From assembly GCF_003330845.1 (NCBI RefSeq), contig NZ_CP026121.1:4383501-4447500 (forward strand): a stretch of DNA of 64,000 nt, written 5' to 3'. The stretch's first letter is position 1, and each line of letters begins with the position of its first letter. Of this stretch, positions 57,667 through 64,000 are shown piece after piece. Position numbers and translations under genes: made by a program. The DNA is from Streptomyces sp. Go-475. GTDB lineage: Bacteria; Actinomycetota; Actinomycetes; Streptomycetales; Streptomycetaceae. The notes below the pieces were generated by a model that did not search any database, was not told the DNA's origin, and saw only the letters and a list, made by a program, of their open reading frames with translations.

Positions 57667-58683
57667 GTGGACCTGGTGCGGCACCTGGAGTGCTTTGTGG
57701 CTGTTGCAGAAGAGTCACACTTCGGCCGGGCCGCGGCTCGCCTGGGCATGGCCCAGCCGCCCCTCTCGCAGCGCATCCAGCGCCTGGAGAAGCACCTGGG
57801 TGTCCGCCTCTTCGAGCGCACGAGCCGCCAGGTGACCATCACCGAGGCGGGGACGCTGCTGCTCGCCGAGGCGCGGGAGGTGCTGGCCCGCTCCGAGGCG
57901 CTGATGGCCACCGCGCGCCGCATCCGGGACGGCGAGACCGGCCTGCTGCGGGCCGCGCTGCCCCCGGACCTCTCCGGCGAGACGGTCGCCGCGCTGCTGG
58001 CGGGCTTCGCCGAGGGCGCCGCCGGCCTGGAGGTGGAACTGCACGAGCTGTCCACCGCCCAGCAACTGGCCGCCTTCGCCGCGCACGAACTGGACGTCGG
58101 GCTGATCCACCACCCCAGCGACGTCTCCGGCCTGGAGCTGGGACCGGTGCTGCGGCGGGAACTGGGCGTGCTGCTGCCGGGCGACGCGGCGGCGGCCGGG
58201 CTCGACGAGGTCCCGCTCGCCTCCCTCACCGGCCACGACCTGATCCTCTTCCCCCGCGCCGCCGCCCCCGCCGTCTACGACGACCTGCTGACCACCTGCG
58301 CCCGCAACGGTTACACCCCACCCGCCGTACGCCACGCGCAGGGCGCCAGCTTCGTCCGCGGGCTGGTGTTGTCGGCGCGGGCCGTGGCCTTCGGCCCGCG
58401 TGACGCGCACGGCGACGCGGAGGGGGAGGCCCCCGAGGGACCTTCCCCGGGACCGCCCCAGGGACTTCCCCGGAACCCGGCCTCCGGTGTCGTCTGGCGC
58501 CCCCTCACCGGGGCCCCGCTCGCCCTGCGGCACTCCGTCGCCTGGCCCGAGGGGCGTGGCGACCCCGCCGTGGCCGCCTTCGCCGGGGCCGCGACGCACG
58601 CGCTGCGCACCACCGCCGGCGCGACCCCCGACCTGCCCTCCCGCCCGCTCCATCTGCGCCCGGCCTCGGAGTACTGGCTGTGA
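57667..58683 (+). CDS. LysR-family regulator (BlaA/AmpR-like)
   Basis: 338 residues, GTG start about 9 nt from the -10 hexamer, so nearly leaderless. N-terminal LysR wHTH (HLECFVAVAEESHFGRAAARLGMAQPPLSQRIQRLEKHLG), coil, then the substrate-binding fold (about 90-310), with an unusual Gly/Pro-rich insert (GEAPEGPSPGPPQGLPRN) near residue 260. The GTGA overlap couples it to the beta-lactamase-like gene downstream. The arrangement equals blaA-blaB of S. cacaoi, where the LysR protein activates a divergent beta-lactamase gene on exposure to beta-lactam. Confidence 0.9.
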   Translation: MDLVRHLECFVAVAEESHFGRAAARLGMAQPPLSQRIQRLEKHLGVRLFERTSRQVTITEAGTLLLAEAREVLARSEALMATARRIRDGETGLLRAALPPDLSGETVAALLAGFAEGAAGLEVELHELSTAQQLAAFAAHELDVGLIHHPSDVSGLELGPVLRRELGVLLPGDAAAAGLDEVPLASLTGHDLILFPRAAAPAVYDDLLTTCARNGYTPPAVRHAQGASFVRGLVLSARAVAFGPRDAHGDAEGEAPEGPSPGPPQGLPRNPASGVVWRPLTGAPLALRHSVAWPEGRGDPAVAAFAGAATHALRTTAGATPDLPSRPLHLRPASEYWL

Positions 58684-59552
58684 CCGACGCCCTCGCCCGC
58701 ATCCACGCGGCCTTCGCCGACGCCGGGGTCACCGGCCGGCTGCACGCCGTCGACATCGACACCGGCGCGCAGCTCGACGCCGGCGCGGACCAGCCGGTGT
58801 GCACCGCCAGCGTCCACAAGCTGTGTCTGCTCGTCGCGCTGCACGAGCGGGCCGCGCAGGGGGCCCTGGACCTCACCGAGCAGGTGGACTGCCCGCCGGA
58901 GGGCCGCACCACCGGCCCGACGGGGCTCGCCGCCATGCTCGACGGCGCCCGGCTGTCCCTGCGGGACCTCGCGTACCTGATGATGTCCGTCAGCGACAAC
59001 GCCGCCGCCGACCTGCTGCTGGGGCGCGTGGGTCTCGACGCCGTCAACCGCACCACGGCCCGGCTCGGCCTCACCCGCACCCGCGCCGTCCACACCTTCG
59101 GCGAACTCCTCGCCACCATCAAGGAGGACGCCGGGCCCGGTGGCGCCGGGGCGCTCGCCGACCCGCACGTCGTCACCCGGCTCCGCGCGCTCGACCCGGC
59201 CCGCACCAACCGCAGCACCCCGCGCGACATGACCCGGCTGCTCGCCGCCGTCTGGCGCGACGAGGCCTGCCCGCCGGAGCACGGCGCGGCCATCCGCCGC
59301 CTGCTGGGGCTGCAGGTGTGGCCCCACCGCATGGCCTCCGGCTTCCCCTTCGACGACGTCCACGTCGCGGGCAAGACGGGCAGCCTGCCGACCGTGCGCA
59401 ACGAGGTCGGCGTCGTCGAGTACCCCGACGGGGGTCGCTACGCCGTCGCCGTCTTCACGCGCACGGCCCGCACCTCCGCGCTGCTGCCCGCCGCCGACGC
59501 CGTCATCGGCACGGCGGCGCGCCTGGCCGTGGACGCCCTGCGCGCTCCCTGA
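58680..59552 (+). CDS. Cytoplasmic serine beta-lactamase-like protein (BlaB-like)
   Basis: 290 residues. Penicillin-interactive motifs are SVHK (CTASVHKLCLL), SDN (MSVSDNAAADLL) and KTG (VAGKTGSLP). There is no signal peptide, so it is expected to stay in the cytoplasm. It overlaps the LysR gene stop by 4 nt. In S. cacaoi the corresponding blaB gene encodes a serine-active-site-like protein needed for beta-lactamase induction rather than a secreted enzyme; a sensor or accessory role is therefore more likely than resistance. Catalytic competence cannot be judged from the motifs alone. Confidence 0.85.
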   Translation: MTDALARIHAAFADAGVTGRLHAVDIDTGAQLDAGADQPVCTASVHKLCLLVALHERAAQGALDLTEQVDCPPEGRTTGPTGLAAMLDGARLSLRDLAYLMMSVSDNAAADLLLGRVGLDAVNRTTARLGLTRTRAVHTFGELLATIKEDAGPGGAGALADPHVVTRLRALDPARTNRSTPRDMTRLLAAVWRDEACPPEHGAAIRRLLGLQVWPHRMASGFPFDDVHVAGKTGSLPTVRNEVGVVEYPDGGRYAVAVFTRTARTSALLPAADAVIGTAARLAVDALRAP

Positions 59553-59599
59553 GAGCGCCGCGCGGTCCGCTGCCCGCTCGGCGACCCCGGGGAACTCGC

Positions 59600-60163
59600 T
59601 CAGAGCTGGAACTCGGCGGGATTCACCCCCAGCGCCGCGCAGGCCTCGCGCAGGACCGCCGCCTCGGCCTGGGAGAAGTGGCCGTCGGCACCGGCGATGA
59701 CCATGCCGGTCTGGATCACCGCCCGGGCCTCGGTCGGCTTCTTGGCGGCCTTGGCGATCTCCTGCATCGCCTCGGCCTTGCCGTGCTGGAAGTTGTGGGT
59801 CAGCTGGTCCACGTGCTTGTTGAAACGCTGGCGCAGCTGCTCCGGCGGGAAGTTCTGCAGGACGTCGTTGCTCAGGATCATCGACTCGACCTGCTGCCGC
59901 TCGGCCGGGTCCACCTGGCCGTCGGCCGCCGCGACCAGGGCGCACACCGCCATGCTCGCGTCCCGGTAGGCACCGCTCTTCAACTCGTTCTTCAGCGAGC
60001 CGAGCTGCGTCTTCAGCAGGCCGACCAGCTGCGCCTTGCTGCCGCCGCCGGACCGCGTCCCGCCGCTGGGTCCGCCGCTGTGCCCGCCGGTCGTCGCGCC
60101 TCGCCCGGCCTGACCCTGCTGGAGAGCCTTGGCCTGGTCCTTGAGCCGGTCCCACACTGCCAT
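59600..60163 (-). CDS. TerB-family tellurite-resistance protein
   Basis: 187 residues from the ATG at 60163 behind GAGGTGG. A Gly/Ser-rich linker (about 20-45) precedes the all-helical TerB domain: SMAVCALVAAADGQVDPAERQQVESMI and VIQTGMVIAGADGHFSQAEAAVLREACAALG hold the two metal-binding Asp-x-Asp/Gly-type loops. TerB/TerD-type proteins in Streptomyces affect stress resistance and development; real tellurite resistance is not assured. It is monocistronic here; no terD gene is adjacent. Confidence 0.9.
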   Translation of the reverse strand: MAVWDRLKDQAKALQQGQAGRGATTGGHSGGPSGGTRSGGGSKAQLVGLLKTQLGSLKNELKSGAYRDASMAVCALVAAADGQVDPAERQQVESMILSNDVLQNFPPEQLRQRFNKHVDQLTHNFQHGKAEAMQEIAKAAKKPTEARAVIQTGMVIAGADGHFSQAEAAVLREACAALGVNPAEFQL

Positions 60164-60334
60164 TGCCGCCACCTCGGTATTCGTCAGCATCAACTGGCGC
60201 ACTCGCTCACGCGCGCACACCCTTCCAACGCCCGGCCCACGGGCAAAGGTTCCGCAAAACGAGTTCCTCTCACCCTGGATTGACCTTCCCCGGTTACCGT
60301 CCGCCCTGGCCGGGTGGAAGGGGCGAGGAACGTC

Positions 60335-61315
60335 GTGAGCGGATATCTGCCGGAGCCGACCGTCGGGCGGCTGCTGGGATCGTGGCGGTGGGACGTCCCC
60401 GCGCTGGTGCTGGTCGTGGTGCTGGGCGGGCTCTACGTGTGGGGCGTCGCGCGGGTGCGCGGGCGGGGCGGGACCTGGCCGCTCGGGCGGCTCGCCGCCT
60501 TCGTGGTGCTCGGGCTGGGGACCGTCGTCGTGGCCACGATGTCCGGGCTGGCCGTCTACGACCACGAGCTGTTCTGGCCCGCCGCCGTGCAGAACGTCGG
60601 GCTCGACCTGCTCGCGCCGCTGGGACTCGCCCTCGGCGACCCGCTGCGGCTCGCCGTCGAGGCGCTGCCCGAGGGCGGTGCGGCGCGGGTGCGGCGGGTG
60701 CTGACCGGCCGTCTGGTCAGGGCCCTGACGTTCCCCCTGGTCAGTACGGTCGTGGTGCTGGCCACGGAGCTGTCCGTCTACTTCACGCCGTACTTCGCCA
60801 CCGCCCTGCGCGTGGGCTGGCTGCACGAGCTGATGTACCTGCACCTGCTGGCGGCCGGCTGCCTCTTCGTCCTCCCGGTGCTCACCCGCGAGCAGGCCCT
60901 GCCCGCCTGGTGCACCCACCCCGTCCGGGCGGCCCTGGTCTTCCTGGACGGCGTCGTCGACGCGGTCCCGGGGCTGGTGGTCATGACGCACGGCACGCTG
61001 ATCGCGGGCGCCTGGTACCTGCACCACGCGCCGCCCTGGTCCCCCGACGTCCACCACGACCAGCAGCTCGGCGGCGGCGCCATGCTGGGCATCTCCGAAC
61101 TGGTCGCGCTGCCCTTCCTGTTGACGGTCCTCGCCCAGTGGATGCGGGCCGAGCGCGCCCAGACGGCCGCACTGGACGCCCGTCTGGACGGCGAACTCGC
61201 CCCGGCCGTGCGGGCGGCCGACGCGGCGGGGGCACCCGAGCTGGTCCGGCCGTGGTGGGAGACCGAGGCGGGCGAGGTGGCGGAACGGGTGCGGCGGCAG
61301 GGGACGGGTGGCTGA
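60335..61315 (+). CDS. Caa3-type CtaG-family cytochrome c oxidase assembly protein
   Basis: 326 residues from a GTG at 60335, six nucleotides after GAGG. Seven or eight membrane helices with family motifs (PF09678): SGLAVYDHELFWPAAVQNVGLDLLAPLGLALGDPL; HELMYLHLLAAGCLFVLPVL; VVMTHGTLIAGAWY; DQQLGGGAMLGISELVALPFL. Conserved His residues suggest copper or haem handling during cytochrome oxidase maturation. Not linked to cta genes here. It is divergent from terB. Confidence 0.88.
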   Translation: MSGYLPEPTVGRLLGSWRWDVPALVLVVVLGGLYVWGVARVRGRGGTWPLGRLAAFVVLGLGTVVVATMSGLAVYDHELFWPAAVQNVGLDLLAPLGLALGDPLRLAVEALPEGGAARVRRVLTGRLVRALTFPLVSTVVVLATELSVYFTPYFATALRVGWLHELMYLHLLAAGCLFVLPVLTREQALPAWCTHPVRAALVFLDGVVDAVPGLVVMTHGTLIAGAWYLHHAPPWSPDVHHDQQLGGGAMLGISELVALPFLLTVLAQWMRAERAQTAALDARLDGELAPAVRAADAAGAPELVRPWWETEAGEVAERVRRQGTGG

Positions 61316-61358
61316 GCCGGGCCCCGTCGCCGCCGGGCACCGTCGGCCGCCGGGCCGG

Positions 61359-61919
61359 TCACCGGCCGGCGGCCGCTGACGGCTGGTCCGTGGCGGGACG
61401 GGCCGCCGTCGGGAGGGGAGCCACCGGGGTCGGGACGGCCGAGGGGGCGCCGGACGGGACCGCCGGGCCGGTCGGCTCGCCGGGGCCGCGGGTGGCGGGG
61501 CCGGTGGTGCGAGTGCTCCCGGTGCCGGGGCGGGTCGATTCCGCGGCGGGCGCCCGGGAGTCGGAGGGGGACGGCGCGCGGGACTCGGAGGGGGACGGCG
61601 CCGGGGTGTCGGACGCCGAGGGGGCGGGCGGCGCCGGGCTCGTGGCGGGCGGGGCCATCGGGACCGTCGGGGTCGAGGGGCGCTCGGGTGCCGTGAGGCG
61701 CAGGGGGAGCGCGACGAGGGCGGCCACCGCGCAGCACACACCGGCGGCTCCGGCAGCGGCGCGCAGCAGGCGACGCCGGGAGGCCCTGCGGCGGACCGCC
61801 TCGAACCGGCCGGGCGGCGCGCCCAGGTAGTCGGGCGAGGAGGGGCGCAGGAGCACGGCGAGCGGGTCCTCGGGGCCCGACCCCGCGTCGCCCGGGTCGT
61901 CGTCAAGGCGTGTGGTCAA
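61359..61919 (-). CDS. Single-pass membrane protein encoded with an ECF sigma factor
   Basis: 186 residues from a TTG at 61919 behind GGAGAA; it overlaps the sigma gene by 17 bp. Cytoplasmic N-terminus of about 50 residues (DPLAVLLRPSSPDYLGAPPGRFEAVRRRASRRR), one helix (LLRAAAGAAGVCCAVAALVALPL), then about 110 residues of Pro/Ala/Ser/Thr-rich exported tail. It has no zinc-binding anti-sigma motif, but position and topology suggest an anti-sigma factor or membrane tether. Family not recognised. Confidence 0.72.
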   Translation of the reverse strand: MTTRLDDDPGDAGSGPEDPLAVLLRPSSPDYLGAPPGRFEAVRRRASRRRLLRAAAGAAGVCCAVAALVALPLRLTAPERPSTPTVPMAPPATSPAPPAPSASDTPAPSPSESRAPSPSDSRAPAAESTRPGTGSTRTTGPATRGPGEPTGPAVPSGAPSAVPTPVAPLPTAARPATDQPSAAAGR

Positions 61920-62394
61920 GGCTTCTCCTCAGGTGGACGCGGAGCAGTTCCCGGGCCGCGTGCAGGTCGGCCTTGACGGTTCCCTCCTTGCGCCCGGTCA
62001 GCACGGCCACCTCCCGGATCGGCATGTCAGCGTAGTAGTGGAGGAGGATCGGGACGCGCAGTCGCTCCGGCAGCGACCGCACGAGCAGCCGCACCGACGG
62101 GTCGGCCTGCTCGGGGTGCGGGCGTACGGCGGCCTCCGAGGTGACGCGGTGCAGGACCCGGCGCTCGCGCTCCAGTTTGCGCCAGTGGTCCCGGACGAGG
62201 TTGGCCGCGGTGACGTAGAGGAAGCCGCGGGGCTCCTCCACCTTCGTCCAGCGGGCCCAGAGACGGGTGAACGCCTCCGAGGCGATCTCGTGCGCCGTCT
62301 CGTCGTCGTCGACGAGCCGGCGGCACCAGCCGGCCAGGCGCGGGTAGAGGGCGGCGAACAGCTCGGACGCGGCCTTCTCACGGGACCGTTTCAA
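61903..62394 (-). CDS. ECF RNA polymerase sigma factor
   Basis: 163 residues from a TTG at 62394 that shares TTGA with the sortase stop. Sigma-2: LYPRLAGWCRRLVDDDETAHEIASEAFTRLWARW and EPRGFLYVTAANLVRDHWRKL. Sigma-4: LPERLRVPILLHYYADMPIREVAVLTGRKEGTVKADLHAARELLR. Third gene of a four-gene operon with a class F sortase, so it may control wall-protein expression. Target promoters are not apparent in this window. Confidence 0.88.
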   Translation of the reverse strand: MKRSREKAASELFAALYPRLAGWCRRLVDDDETAHEIASEAFTRLWARWTKVEEPRGFLYVTAANLVRDHWRKLERERRVLHRVTSEAAVRPHPEQADPSVRLLVRSLPERLRVPILLHYYADMPIREVAVLTGRKEGTVKADLHAARELLRVHLRRSLDHTP

Positions 62395-63041
62395 CGCTCT
62401 CCAGGGGTGGGGGACCCGGCGCCGCGCAGCGCGGCGGACACGATCACGTTGTCCGCGTAGCCGTCACCGGTCCGCGCTCCGCCGCACGTGATCAGCCGCA
62501 GCTCCGGACGGTCCACGTTCCCGTAGACGTCGTCCGCCGGGAAGTCGTCCTTCGGGACCGTGCGGACGGCCGTGACGGCGAACTCCGGCGCCGTGCCGTT
62601 CTCCAGGCGCGCCACGACGAGGTCGCCACGGCGCAGCCGGGCCAGGTGGCGGAAGACGCCGTCGCCGTACCGGCCGACCGTGACATGGCCGAGGATCACC
62701 GACGGGCCGGTCCGGCCGGGCGGCGGCGAGTGCCGGTACCAGCCCGCCCGGTCGTCGGCCGTGACCGGCGGCACCTCCATCGTGCCGTCCTCGGCGAGCC
62801 CCAGCCGGATCACCGGGGTGTCGACGCCGATCGCCGGGATCAGCAACCGGACCGGGACCGGTCGGGCCACGGAGCGCCTGCGTCCGGCCGCGACCGGCGG
62901 CGGTGCCGTGCGGGAGGCGCCCCCGTCCGTCGCGGCGCCCCCGTCCGTCGCGGGGCCGCCGCCGCAGGCCGTCACCAGGGAGGCCAGGGCCCCGGCCGTG
63001 AACGCGCGCCTGGACACCGCGCGCCTGGAGAACGCGGTCAT
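62391..63041 (-). CDS. Class F sortase
   Basis: 216 residues from the ATG at 63041. N-terminal signal/anchor (SRRAFTAGALASLVTACGG) with both a twin-arginine-like pair and a lipobox-like Cys. Catalytic domain about 65-210: VRLLIPAIGVDTPVIRLGLAEDG; His in SVILGHVTVGRYG; Cys in LRLITCGGA; the essential Arg should be in the region after Asn-Val-Ile (NVIVSAAL) or as the conserved ARTGDGYADNV. It has the class F length and the RLITCGG context. Overlaps its likely substrate gene by 4 nt. Confidence 0.9.
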   Translation of the reverse strand: MTAFSRRAVSRRAFTAGALASLVTACGGGPATDGGAATDGGASRTAPPPVAAGRRRSVARPVPVRLLIPAIGVDTPVIRLGLAEDGTMEVPPVTADDRAGWYRHSPPPGRTGPSVILGHVTVGRYGDGVFRHLARLRRGDLVVARLENGTAPEFAVTAVRTVPKDDFPADDVYGNVDRPELRLITCGGARTGDGYADNVIVSAALRGAGSPTPGER

Positions 63042-63463
63042 GCCCCGGTGGCCCGGCGGCGGCGTACGACGAAGACCGTGCCGCCGCCGAGGGCGAGCAC
63101 CGCGGCGGCGCCCGCGCCGATCGCCGTGCCGCCGCTCCCCGACCCCTGGGACGCCGCCGCCACACCGGTGTCGGGCGCGCCGCTCGGCCGGACGGAGACC
63201 TGGTCCTCGGCCGGTGCCCGGGTCGGTTCGGCACTGGGCGCCGGACGGGCCGGTTCGGCACTGGGCGCCGGGGCCGTGCTCTCCGCCGGCCGGGTCGGTT
63301 CGGCGCTGGGCGCGGGTACGGCGCTCTCGGCCGGCCGGGCGGTGGGTGCCGCGGTCGCCGGGGCCGGGCTCGGGGCCGTCGTACCGCTCGCGACCGCGGG
63401 CCCCGTGCCCATCAGTACGGCGGTGCCCGTGAGGGCCAGGACGGTGAGGACGGTTCGGCGCAT
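63038..63463 (-). CDS. Small surface protein, likely class F sortase substrate
   Basis: 141 residues. Signal peptide (VLTVLALTGTAVLMGTGPAVAS), a Pro/Ala/Ser-rich spacer with repeated PAPSAEPxRPAES units, then PSGAPDTGVAAASQG, a hydrophobic helix (IGAGAAAVLALGGGTVFVV) and RRRRATGA. PDTG is an LPxTG-like sorting motif; the position and basic tail are right for sortase processing. The ATGA overlap with the sortase gene indicates a dedicated enzyme-substrate pair. It has no folded domain, so it may be a wall spacer. Confidence 0.78.
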   Translation of the reverse strand: MRRTVLTVLALTGTAVLMGTGPAVASGTTAPSPAPATAAPTARPAESAVPAPSAEPTRPAESTAPAPSAEPARPAPSAEPTRAPAEDQVSVRPSGAPDTGVAAASQGSGSGGTAIGAGAAAVLALGGGTVFVVRRRRATGA

Positions 63464-63654
63464 GGAGTCGCACTCCCAGGTCGGGTGACAGGTCGTGCGA
63501 AGAGACGAGGCGGGGTCGCGGCAGGTTGTAAAGAGCTGGCAAAGTCGCCCAGTGAATAATCCGTCGCGCCGGGGGGCGGGCGGCGCTAGCCTCCCCGCGT
63601 GACGACTCACTCTGTGAACAGATTGGGGGTCCCGTCCGCGCAAGGTGAGTGCTG

Positions 63655-64000
63655 ATGCTCACCGAGACCGCGAACGGGGAATCCCCGCGTACTGACGAAC
63701 CGCCCTCGCCGGAGCTGTTCTCTTCGGATCCGTTCTTCTGGCCGCGCGTGCGCGAGTTCGCCGTGCCGCCCGGCATGATCGAGACCGCGACCGCCCGGCG
63801 TCGTACCGGGGACTGGGCGGGTGCCTGCGCCGCCGCCAACATCGACGTCGACCTCCGGCCGCGTGCCGTGGCACGGCGGCACGGCACGGAGACCGCCGCC
63901 CTGCTCCGCGCCGACCTCCGCCACCTCGCCCCCGACCTGCTGCGCTGGCACATGCCGAGGATCGCCCCCGACGGGCTGCTGCGGCCCGGACTGACCCTCA
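63655..64000 (+). CDS. Conserved hypothetical protein (5' part only)
   Basis: An open frame from the ATG at 63655 to the right edge (115 codons, no stop). It reads with strong codon bias. Segments FFWPRVREFAVPPGMIETATARR, GDWAGACAAANIDVDLRPRAVARRHG and LRADLRHLAPDLLRWHMPR look like the start of a soluble protein found in many Streptomyces. I cannot name a function. It is divergent from the sortase operon over 191 nt. Confidence 0.7.
   Translation, partial: MLTETANGESPRTDEPPSPELFSSDPFFWPRVREFAVPPGMIETATARRRTGDWAGACAAANIDVDLRPRAVARRHGTETAALLRADLRHLAPDLLRWHMPRIAPDGLLRPGLTL

Overview
This is a 64 kb stretch of Streptomyces chromosome. GC is very high, codons end almost always in G or C, GTG/TTG starts with GGAGG-type ribosome sites are common, and the gene families (DUF5994, DUF6479, DUF4328, MocR, ECF41, GAF-ANTAR, Tat-exported PhoX, LAxTG sortase substrates) are typical of the genus. 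A perfect parS palindrome next to aspS, and the aspS/metG/thrS-paralogue gene set, suggest the conserved core near oriC, matching from memory the S. coelicolor SCO376x-SCO380x area. No transposase, phage gene, CRISPR array or tRNA gene was seen.

Layout. 0-9.5 kb: SseB-like protein, TetR repressor with divergent DHA2 drug pump and shared operators, pirin, AI-2E-type membrane protein, PAS-GAF-PP2C-HATPase signalling phosphatase, parS, aspS. 9.6-11.2 kb: two decayed genes (MFS transporter and a nuclease-like protein). 11.3-19.8 kb: bacterial PH-domain protein, metG, a repeat-rich vWA protein with an apparent frameshift, PhoX phosphatase behind a PHO-box-like repeat, EEP hydrolase, alpha/beta hydrolase. 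19.9-22.7 kb: MocR regulator and two membrane proteins.

22.9-28.3 kb is the most interesting region: a degenerate-caspase-like/TPR protein, a small EACC1-type protein with the only in-frame TTA (bldA) codon I found in an intact gene, a membrane-spanning caspase-SBP-vWA fusion, and an orphan solute-binding lipoprotein. This looks like a member of the predicted actinobacterial biological-conflict systems, apparently wired to development through bldA.

28.4-42.5 kb: secreted Ig/beta-propeller protein; an XRE-TPR regulator divergent from a tiny secreted peptide; permease + DUF1980 pair; GAF-ANTAR antiterminator; a short ThrRS behind a Thr-rich leader peptide and attenuator; a Lnu(F)-like nucleotidyltransferase; an ECF41 sigma gene and yceI sharing two divergent copies of an ECF41-like promoter; nucleoside hydrolase; LAETG surface protein. 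42.8-52.6 kb: GH13 glucosidase and mostly exported or small membrane proteins (GH43-CBM42, DD-peptidase, glycine-rich LASTG protein).

52.7-64 kb: a RlmA/TlrB-like 23S rRNA methyltransferase behind a 13-codon leaderless ORF and a 16-bp hairpin; a beta-lactam-response locus (PBP, class A beta-lactamase, DUF952, DUF4328 divergent from a LysR/BlaB-like pair resembling S. cacaoi blaA-blaB); TerB; CtaG; and an operon of surface protein, class F sortase, ECF sigma factor and membrane protein. Short direct duplications across stop codons recur through the window.
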